A stretch of 64,000 nt of DNA from Cymodocea nodosa (lineage: Eukaryota; Streptophyta; Magnoliopsida; Alismatales; Cymodoceaceae): contig CM072337.1 of NCBI GenBank assembly GCA_036874045.1, forward strand, positions 5,828,001 to 5,892,000, in the 5' to 3' direction. Below are positions 56,446-64,000 of this stretch, piece by piece (position 1 is the stretch's first letter; each line of letters starts with the position of its first letter). The translations under genes were made by a program, and so were the position numbers. Under the pieces are notes generated by a model that was given only the letters and a program-made list of their open reading frames with translations, had not been told where the DNA came from and ran no database searches.

Positions 56446-58500
56446 TTTGCTAGTCCATTAGCAAACTCATTAATCTAATTAACAAGTCTTTCTAAAGTGC
56501 TAAAACTATTTCTTCATTTTGTATATTCAAAATACTAAAATTAGATTAATATAAATATATTCTATATAATCGAGTAATCTAATTTAACTTTATTTTTCTT
56601 CTCCAACCTACAAATATATTTCAAACATATGTAAATTACGTACAAAATATACTAGCATCACATAGGTGGCAGTTATATTATCAAATTTTTCTTTCAAACA
56701 TTTGTTATCCTAAATTTTCCAATATAATTTCTAGAATAAATTTCAACTACATATGAATCAAAACACAATTCAACTCAATATGATTAAAATAAGAAGAATA
56801 ATGAATTGTATCTTAAATAAACAACTTCAAAAGTTTAATTCTAGATTCATACTTTAGTAATCATAAATAATAGAGAATATACTCAATTCAAAAGATATCT
56901 ATATCTTCACAAAACACTTTTATCTTTTTAGAATATTATATGCATATTTTTACTTTAAAAGTTAACTTGAAAAGTTTGAATCATACAAGAGCTTTCTAGT
57001 GTACCCATGTATTGAGCTTTCAATCAACAATCCTAGATCTGATCAAGATCTTAGGTTGCCAGATTTAAAGAGTCCTTTTTCAGGTCAACAATCCTTGCAT
57101 ACCTATCTACTCTAGTACAAAAGGCTCATGATCAAATAAATCAATAAACTCTCAAAGTTTTTCTCTTTTTTTCTTTTCTTTATAGTATATATATATATTT
57201 CATTAATACAAATGCAATAAAACACAAATCTCATATAATCCTACTTCTACAATCTACTGAAAATTTGAATCCATATCAATAAGCTTATACTTTTTCTGTA
57301 GTTTAATAAGATTTACACATAAATCATTCTACAAGTTTAATCAATCAAATTAAATGTATCATTGATCATATGTATTTCATTTCATCCAAAAATTAACATT
57401 TTAGCTCTTTTAGGATTCAGATAATTTCCTGAGTTTCAGTTAAGCATTCTGATTTCTTTTTAAAATTGTAAAACTGTTAAACTTATAAAATTCTGTAATA
57501 AGATTTACACATAAATCATTCTACAAGTTTAATCAATCAAATTAAATGTATCATTGATCATATGTATTTCATTTCATCCAAAAATTAACATTTTAGCTCT
57601 TTTAGGATTCAGATAATTTCCTGAGTTTCAGTTAAGCATTCTGATTTCTTTTTAAAATTGTAAAACTGTTAAACTTATAAAATTCTGTAAAAACATAAGA
57701 TACTATATCCAGATTTGTATTAATAGTAAAATTTTGTAGCATCTTATATAAAATTCTAAATATAACATTTAGGTAGTTACAATTCTCAAAAAATTTTCAT
57801 TTTCAGCTATCAAAAGATTTCAGATAATTTTTAGTAGGTTATAGGAAATTTTGAAAAGTTACAGCAAAATTCATAAAAATTTTTCAGTTTCCATAGAAAT
57901 TTACAACACAATTCTAATTCCTCTATTTAACAAGATTACTTGGATTTTAATCTAATTACCTCCCCTCATACCTACATTTTGCATTGTCCTCAATGTAAAA
58001 GATTTATAGTAAATACAATAAATGTTAGTAGGTATGAATAATGTTTCGTTGACTTAGCACCTAACTCAATAAATTAAATTCATTGAGTTAATGAATAACT
58101 CCACGAACTATATTGAAATGTAAATTTAGGATAAGTAATCAATTACATACCTTATTCTTTTATATCTCCTTTAATATCTTCCAACTTTTGATTCTGAAAA
58201 ACTTTTCATTCACAAATAAAAGTAAAATATATAACAAAATAACAACTAATAACAAAACATAAATTGTTAAATTAGTACCTTATGTGGAACCCAAACTCCT
58301 ATGTCTTTAGTGGCTCACAAGTAAGCCAGTTGGTTTGGTAGAACATATACAAACAAACTGGTTTGATATTTTGTTTTTTCCTTTTTTTTCTTTTTCTTGT
58401 AAGATAAATAAAATAGAAACTTAAAAGTTCTTTTTTCTAAAAATAAATGTAGAATATGCACAACATTAAAAATACAAAATCACAATTTAAGAACATGATT
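56446..58500 (-). other. 3' UTR of E7 with a perfect 192-bp duplication
   Basis: Non-coding. 56446-57410 is collinear with E1 11171-12182. 57308-57499 and 57500-57691 are an essentially identical 192-bp direct duplication. At about 57960-58005 the minus strand reads ACATTGAGGACAATGCAAAA, then GTAGGTATGAGGGGAGG, the GAGGACAATG-N-GGGGGAGG signature that in Athila/Tat elements lies before the 3' LTR, so a second PPT-like site sits 1.5 kb upstream of the used one. 58050-58110 has a palindromic GTTGAGTTA-type pair. I see no gene. Confidence 0.65.
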
Positions 58501-58534
58501 GAAAAGTAGTGACAAATGAAATAAACGTGTCAGT

Positions 58535-59522
58535 CTAAGCAAAACCTTTAGGCATAATTCTTCTTGCTATTAATTCTATTTTAATGTAGAATTGAAATAC
58601 AAAAAGGGATCCTCTTCTATTCCAAGATAATGTAGTTGTTCCTATTTCTACATATATTTCAATATATTCCTCTTCCCACTTCCATTCATTTAGATCTTTC
58701 ATAATCCATATTTGAAATTTCATTAATTCATCCCACCATCTTACTAGTCATAAAGTAGAAACATCATATTCATTATACCACTATCCTAATTGAATTTTAT
58801 CATGTTCTATAGAGGGTCGTTCAGCTATATCATTAGGTATAGGTAATATTTCTATAAAGTTACCATCATAACTGTCTATGCTCACTATGTATAAATCAGA
58901 TCTAAATGCAATTGATATATCCATAACTAGATATATATATCCATCAAGTGTGACATGCATATTGTTAACTAATGCTTTCTCTCCTAGATATATCATAATA
59001 GTTTTATCCCAAGATTTATTTAGAAAATTATACACAGTTAAACATAGATCATCATCCCAATTTCCAATTGGTCTTCAATAATATAATTTTTCAGAAATGG
59101 TCGAATTTTTATTAGAAAATGTTAAAGCTGGCTCACAATTTTTAGTTGGTACTTCAAATCTATTAGGCCTTCCTATATTCCATTCTTCTCTAGCAATAGG
59201 ATTTCTAATCAAAATATTGGGTAATAGAATAGCATACCTTGGTTTGGTTCTGTAAATAATCAATCCTTCATCTATCCCCATAATATGATCTATTCCTTCT
59301 AATGTAATGGGTGAAATTTTAGTAGTTTCTTCTATGTTCAGATATTCATAACTAATTAAACTACAATTAAATGGCTTCCATAAAAATCCATCTCGAATAT
59401 TAGTCATCTTTGTAACTTGTAGTCTATGAAAATATTTTTCTCTAACACATTCTTTAATTTGTCTTAACACAATATAATTTGCATAGATCTTTAGTTGATA
59501 AGTTATTCAATACTTCCCTTAG
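58535..59522 (-). pseudogene. F-box/F-box-associated-domain-like ORF in E7
   Basis: About 320 codons with two or three stops. Minus order: LREVLNNLSTKDLCKLYCV (F-box-like, about 59520-59465), CVREKYFHRLQVTK, then the open frame to 59075 with GIDEGLIIYRTKPRY and ILIRNPIAREEWNIGRP; open 59035-58781 with NNMHVTLDGYIYLVMDISI, IVSIDSYDGNFIEILPIP; open 58723-58535 with FQIWIMKDLNEWKWEEEY. The order GL-x-x-NPxTxxW, VxxxGxxYWL, FDxxxExFxxIxxP, xIWxMKDxxEW is that of plant F-box-associated (FBA) domains, the substrate-recognition part of SCF ubiquitin ligases. It lies between the capsid gag and the PPT, same strand. A 63-bp candidate intron precedes it. It could be a captured host gene or a host pseudogene hit by E7. 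Assignment is by pattern only. Confidence 0.55.
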
Positions 59523-59585
59523 CTGTATTTCAACAACATAAACAAAATTTAAAGAGAGATAAAACTAACATAGCTACTTACATAC
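59523..59585 (-). other. Candidate intron upstream of the F-box-like ORF
   Basis: Minus strand: CTACGAAG before GTATGTAAGTAGC, and GTTGTTGAAATACAG before CTAAGGGAAGT. It is 63 bp with good plant donor and acceptor sequences, joining a leader to the F-box-like start. Short for a plant intron, so tentative. Confidence 0.35.
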
Positions 59586-59817
59586 CTTCGTAGAGTTAGG
59601 TCATTACTTAACGGACTAAGTTCGTTGAGTTAAGTAATAACTCTATGGTAGTACTAACTACAATTAAACTTTCATTTTTTTCTTTTTATAATTTCTACTT
59701 ACTATATTATACATAGTAACAATTGTGCTACTTCAATTATAATTAAACTTACACTTTTTTTTTCTTTTCTAATTTTTTACTTACTATATTATACATAATT
59801 ACTTCAGTTATACTACT
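59586..59817 (-). other. Gag to F-box spacer (E7)
   Basis: Short non-coding gap. It holds ACTTAACGGACTAAGTTCGT next to TTGAGTTAAGTAATAACTC, another copy of the recurring palindromic motif, and a tract with two ATTATACATA repeats. Confidence 0.5.
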
Positions 59818-61064
59818 TCATTCAGTTTCCCTCCCAAAGGAGATGTCAATTTCATTAATAGTTTTGTTCACAAGGTTAGGTACTACTTGAATTAGCAATC
59901 CTCCAGTAGGTCTAACTTCTATTGATTCCTTCTATCTAGGGGGTATATTTCTATTCATATTTTGATTGGCAATACTTCCAAATACATGATCTAGATGATT
60001 GTTTAATTATTTAATTATCTTTTCTAATTTCTCTATTCTAGATTCTTGTTCAATTAATGCTTCATAACTTATATTTTATCATTTATATTTTCTCCTCCCT
60101 AGAAATTGTTTTTTCTCCAAGATAAATTTAGGTGATTTCTCTAATTAGGGTTATAAGAATTTCCAAAGTTATCTTTTTGGTTTCTAGCATAAATAATATC
60201 GAAATCATTAATATTTGTATTCTTTTCTGCTAGTTTTTGATTTAATGATAACTCCTCTATTTTCTTTGTTAGCTTAGTTAATTTAACTTCAAGCATAGTA
60301 CTTGAATCTATTTCATGCATTCCCCTTGGTAATATTCTTTTATTTGTAATAGCTTCAATCGAGTTTTTCCACTAAGTAGTTCTTTTTGCAAAGTTTTCTA
60401 AGTATACCCATGCTTCTTCACTACATAGTTTTAAAAATTCATTCTGATAAGTAGATTCTAATAACGATTTAGTTGAAACAACTATGCTTTCATAAATTAT
60501 ACCGATTAATTTTTCTTTACTCATTGCATGATATGGATATTAAGTCAATAAATCTTTAAATCATTCAAAATATTTCCAGAATGATTCTCCCTATTTTTAG
60601 CTACAAATTAATATTTTCTTTTTCTTTTTAATCGTTTGATGTATTAGATAATATTTTTCTAGAAAAATAGAGTAAAATTCAATCCAAGCAGAAATTGAAT
60701 CAAGCGACAAAGTATATAACCATCTCTTAGCTATGTCTTTTAAAGCAAAAGGAATATATCTAAGTTTAATAGCATCAATACTCATGTTCGACATTTTCAT
60801 CATTTAACAAACTTCATTAAATTCTTTAAGGAAATAATAAACATCTTCTCTTTCTAATCCATGAAAGTGTGGCAATTGACTAATATAATTAGATTTTAGT
60901 TCAAAGCTATCACCCTCAAAGTTTGGCAATTTAATACATGAAGGTTCATCAACTAATTCAGGATACAAAATTTCCTCTAATGGTTTTTCTACTAGTGCAG
61001 GCATATCTTTGTTCTCCTTTAAAGAAAGGTTAGCTACACCCCTAAGGATTTCGTTAAAGTCCAA
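59818..61064 (-). pseudogene. Athila-type capsid gag, displaced downstream of PTTP (E7)
   Basis: ATG at 61064: MDFNEILRGVANLSLKENKD, VDEPSCIKLPNFEGDSFELK, SNYISQLPHFHGLEREDVYY; frameshift near 60800; then open 60803-60597 (MMKMSNMSIDAIKLRYIPFA, LKDIAKRWLYTLSLDSISAW). Further: MSKEKLIGIIYESI, LKLCSEEAWVYLENF, MLEVKLTKLTKKIEELSLNQ, NFGNSYNPN and a coiled-coil ESRIEKLEKIIK ending FGRETE before TGA at 59818-59820. About 415 codons, shorter than a canonical Athila gag, and with no zinc knuckle between the capsid and the SYNPN block. This is the more complete capsid copy and shows that the capsid ORF here ends without running into protease. It has the same order and leader as E6, with roughly 85% protein identity by eye, so the two are independent old copies. 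Confidence 0.85.
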
Positions 61065-61088
61065 TTCAGAAAATATTTCAATATACTT

Positions 61089-61204
61089 CTATGTTGAATA
61101 ATCCTATGTAGGTATTCTTACTAATTGTTTAGTGCTAGGAGAATGAGTCCATGTGCTCATAAACTCTTAACATAAAATAAGATAGTAGAATATTAATTAC
61201 ATAC
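61089..61204 (-). other. Candidate 5'-leader intron of the capsid unit (E7)
   Basis: Same donor (CAAACTG before GTATGTAATTAATATTC) and acceptor (TTATTCAACATAG) as E6 53268-53382, 116 bp, 25 bp before the ATG. Confidence 0.5.
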
Positions 61205-61335
61205 CAGTTTGAAGCTTTATATTCAATAAATAGTTATTGACGGATGAAGTTGAATCAATTGCTTCTTCCAGTTCCTCAACAAATTCTCTTTCCTCTTTTT
61301 AATTGCTAGTAACCAATAAACAACATTCTGTTCTA

Positions 61336-61343
61336 TATTTATA
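61336..61343 (-). promoter_or_regulatory. TATA box of the capsid unit (E7)
   Basis: TATAAATA on the minus strand in GCATTATAAATATAG, 132 bp before the conserved splice donor. Counterpart of 53124-53131. Confidence 0.65.
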
Positions 61344-61349
61344 ATGCAC

Positions 61350-61653
61350 GTCCATAAGGCAAATGAATTTCATTGCAAGAATGTGTCTTGTAACATGCGA
61401 TATGGTTCCTATTTTTATGGATATGTGTTCCACTTCTCCTTTTAAATTTCAATAACCGCTAAACCCATGAAGTCTTTTTCGTGGAGAAAGGAATAACCGT
61501 TAAGCTAACTCCATTGACTAACTTCGTTGAGTTATAGATAACTCAACGGAGTGACCTCAATTACTGTTCCTAAGTTAACGAACTAACCTCGTTGAGTTAC
61601 AGCTAACTGAATGGACTAGCTTCGTCTTCTATTTGCTAACTCAAAGAACTAAC
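61350..61653 (-). other. PTTP-capsid spacer of E7, proximal part
   Basis: Non-coding, collinear with 52720-53110 of E6: conserved CATTCTTGCAATGAAATTC region, ATCCATAAAAATAGGAACCA, then several palindromic GTTGAGTTA units (61500-61640). Its sequence is interrupted at 61654 by a solo LTR and resumes at 62811. Confidence 0.6.
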
Positions 61654-62805
61654 TGTAGGATCATTGTATCACAAGAGGGGGGTGAATTGTGTCTTTAGTA
61701 ATTAAAAATTACCAACAAAAAAATAAGATCACAAAACACTCGTAAATAAAATTCTATTCTTTATAAACTTTAAAGAAAGAATTTATAATTTCTTTTCAGC
61801 TCAATTCCCTTGTCAGTTTTGATACAGTAAAGTTTGATATACAATTCAAATAGAAAATGAAGTCCTTATTCTAAGCTAATTTCGAATTGTATAAAACTTG
61901 ATCTTTATGCACGTAGCTCCTTTTCTTTCTTTTTTTCTCAACTTCTGTATCTCTTCTTCTCCAATTGTCGAATTTCCAGATTTCTTGTGTTTGCAGCTCC
62001 TTTTCTGAAATTGCTTGGAATTCCGAACTTCTTCTGATGTTGGAGAATTTTTTTGGATTTGAAATTGGGATTGGATATGCAATTGAATATTCAGACTTGA
62101 TTTTTCAAATTGAGATTGGGGATTGGGATGATTGTAATGCAACTTGTACTCTCTATTTATAGTAGTTGAACTATGACTTCACGTTCAACATGTTCATCCA
62201 CCTAATCCATAATCCATGTACTAATTTCAAATTCAAATTTTTCCACGATTTCCACTCATAGATCCACCAAAACTTTATCATCCTAGAGATTTGTAGAATA
62301 TCTTCTAAGTCTCTGCTTTAGTTGAATACTTATCCCTTAAGACCTATAAGAACTTGAACACTTATTTGTAACTCTTCGAGTTCTTGCACTTGCAAAACAC
62401 ATGACTGAACAAAGAAATCTTATCTGTTCATTAGTCATTTTATAAAACTTGAACAATTATCCATCCATACGTATAAAAACTCGAATAGTTATCTAACTCT
62501 TCGATTTTTCATTTCCAAATACACATAGAAAACATGTGAAAACTTAAAACATTAAAAACACACGAGTGGATAACTTTTATATGAGTTTTTAACATAACTC
62601 TTCAACTAAATCAAAATGTTAACTATCCGAAAGCTTAACTATCCAAAAATCTAACTATTTGAAAGTTAACTATCCGAAATTTTAAATGAAACTTTTCGAT
62701 AACTTGTCAACATTTAATTACGTGACTATTATACTTAGAAAATATTATTTAAATTTATTTATAAGCTTTAATAAATCATTCATCATCAAAACAAAATTCC
62801 TAACA
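61654..62805 (-). mobile_element. Copia solo LTR with intact 5-bp TSD
   Basis: 1152 bp. Starts TGTAGGATCATTGTATCACA and ends AATTCCTAACA, flanked by CTAAC at 61649-61653 and 62806-62810. The best-delimited LTR in the window. Collinear with the 3' LTR of E3 at 19057-20303. A solo LTR arises by recombination between the two LTRs of one copy. Contains repeats of AACTATCCGAAA and a TAACTCTTCGA motif. The short frames at 61876-62162 are not genes. Confidence 0.93.
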
Positions 62806-62810
62806 CTAAC

Positions 62811-63274
62811 TTCATTAAGTTAACACTTAGCAAATTTTCCTAAGAAATTTACTTCTCATCTTAACTTCTATATTTTTTTTCCTACATACTATCAACTTAA
62901 ATAAAGTTAAATACACTACATTAATGCAGTGTTCCAATTTAAAATTATTTAAATTTGAACATTATATGCATATTTAACTTACAATTCATTTGCTATTATG
63001 TAGAATTTAGAGTTTCTGCAATTTGTAAACATATTCAGGTGTTTCTTAAATAATCATGCCTTTAAGCACATCTTCCATAAAATTTTAATTTCTTTTAAAA
63101 CAATCTTGTAATGCTTCAAACATATATATAGATTAGAATTCCAATACAGCTTTAAATCATTCACTCACAAACATTAATTCAGAAGCATCTTGTTTTTCAA
63201 ACATTCATATATATAAATAATTTACAATTACATACAATCAGATATTTTTTAATACAAGTAGATAAATAATACAT
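62811..63274 (-). other. PTTP-capsid spacer of E7, distal part
   Basis: Non-coding, AT-rich. Collinear with 52562-52720 of E6 but longer. No gene and no LTR ends seen. Confidence 0.5.
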
Positions 63275-64000
63275 TTAATATCTATTCCTTAATTCATCTA
63301 CTTCCTTCTAAAGCTTTTCTAATTGTTGCTCTAATTGATTTATCCATTCTACAGCTCCTATAATTTTTCTAGAAGGTCCAACAATCCTAGTAGCAGTAGT
63401 AGTAGCATAAGTTCTGTATTCCCTCATTGAAATGACTCTAAATCTCATCCTTTTAGATGTCCATTTCGTAAAGTCTAATCCTTCCACCATCAGTAGTGGA
63501 ATCAGATCTTCATAAAATAATTTTTTCTTTATAGATTTGAGCTTGGCGATAAATACTTTGCACCAATTAACTTGAATTCTGTTCATAACTGCATATGTGG
63601 CCCATTTCACAAATTGACTAACTTCAATGTTGTGGCATTGTCTTTGATAAACAATCTTTACCAGTATAGTTTATATCATGTGTACCTTTCCATTTAAGTA
63701 CTTCATTTTGTTAAGTATTGACACACGAGGGTCATTGACTATGCACTGTTTAATTTCCTACTCAGCTCATTCTACTACAATTGTTTCTTCTAGAATTTCT
63801 ACTCCTTCATTTCTCAATCCAAATATGTTGTAGAGAAGCTCAGGTGTTATCTGAATATTAACTTCTTCCACGTTTACAATTAAATTTCCTTCTCCCTCTC
63901 TCAAATTTGCATAAAAATAGGGCACTAAATTTTCATAAACTACATGCCCTTTTTGCTTTGGAATAATTTCCGATAAGCCTTGGAATTCAAAGAATTTTCT
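63275..64000 (-). pseudogene. PTTP-like ORF, C-terminal part (E7)
   Basis: Runs off the window. Minus order: FFEFQGLSEIIPKQKGHVVY, ENLVPYFYANLREGEGNLIV, ITPELLYNIFGLRNEGVEIL, LNKMKYLNGKVHMI, then the open frame 63610-63308: KWATYAVMNRIQVNWCKVFI, KKKLFYEDLIPLLMVEGLDF, TKWTSKRMRFRVISMREY and INQLEQQLEKL, ending VDELRNRY before TAA at 63275-63277. Clearly the same protein as E6 50390-52561. It lies upstream of the capsid gag on the same strand, repeating the E6 order. Fewer stops than the other copies. Function unknown. Confidence 0.75.

Noticed and set aside
1..64000. CRISPR arrays, bacterial operons, tRNA or rRNA genes, organelle DNA inserts
   Set aside because: None seen. The only RNA-gene similarity is the 5S-derived SINE head. 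Repeats are LTR, minisatellite or microsatellite in type.

Overview
The window looks like gene-poor, AT-rich plant heterochromatin. I see no intact host gene. Nearly all of it is old, nested, mutated transposable elements: Ty3/gypsy elements of the Athila/Tat type, Ty1/copia elements of the SIRE/Tork type, one PIF/Harbinger DNA transposon, a non-autonomous LTR element and one 5S-rRNA-headed SINE-like retroposon. The plant origin is inferred from Athila-type gag, protease and polypurine-tract signatures, short introns and the decay pattern (many CAG to TAG stops). I cannot name the species. Element labels (E0-E7, H1, L1) are mine.

Layout. 1-3265 (+): E0, a decayed 'putative plant transposon protein' (PTTP)-like ORF split by a copia-like LTR. 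3266-4373: LTR fragment related to L1. 4374-14213 (+): E1, an Athila-like element with a doubled 5' LTR (carrying the 5S SINE at 5021-5935), PBS, zinc-knuckle gag, protease and half an RT, then a deletion joining RT to the 3' UTR, PPT and 3' LTR. 14214-17976 (+): copia pieces and E2 (LTR, PBS, gag). 17989-19056 (-): E4, copia LTR plus RNase H end. 19057-29944 (-): E3, copia 3' LTR, PPT, PTTP-like 3' ORF, a Ty3/Ty1 chimeric LTR, RNase H, RT, integrase and gag. 29965-33449 (+): H1, Harbinger transposase, Myb/SANT-like ORF and a palindrome array. 33453-48606 (-): E5, the longest Athila-like copy (5' LTR, PBS, gag, PR, RT, duplicated RT-RNase H, IN, PTTP), with L1 inserted in its RT at 39529-44494. 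48607-54318 (+): E6, IN, PTTP, capsid gag. 54319 to beyond 64000 (-): E7, inserted in the E6 gag with the gag sequence AACCC at its edge; it carries PTTP, capsid gag, an F-box-like ORF, UTR, PPT and 3' LTR, with a copia solo LTR at 61654-62805.

Main inference. Overlaying E1, E5, E6 and E7 gives one unusual Athila-lineage architecture: LTR, PBS, a short gag that begins almost at once with a zinc knuckle (no capsid), PR, RT, RNase H, IN, PTTP, capsid gag, F-box-like ORF, PPT, LTR. The capsid domain, normally first, lies near the 3' end behind its own TATA box and a conserved 5'-leader intron; PTTP also has an upstream TATA-like box. A PTTP-like ORF also sits downstream of pol in copia element E3, so this module appears in two unrelated retrotransposon lineages. 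LTRs of both lineages share short palindromic motifs, and one LTR is a direct Ty3/Ty1 mosaic. All proteins are broken by stops and frameshifts; these are descriptions of decayed copies, and comparisons were made by eye.
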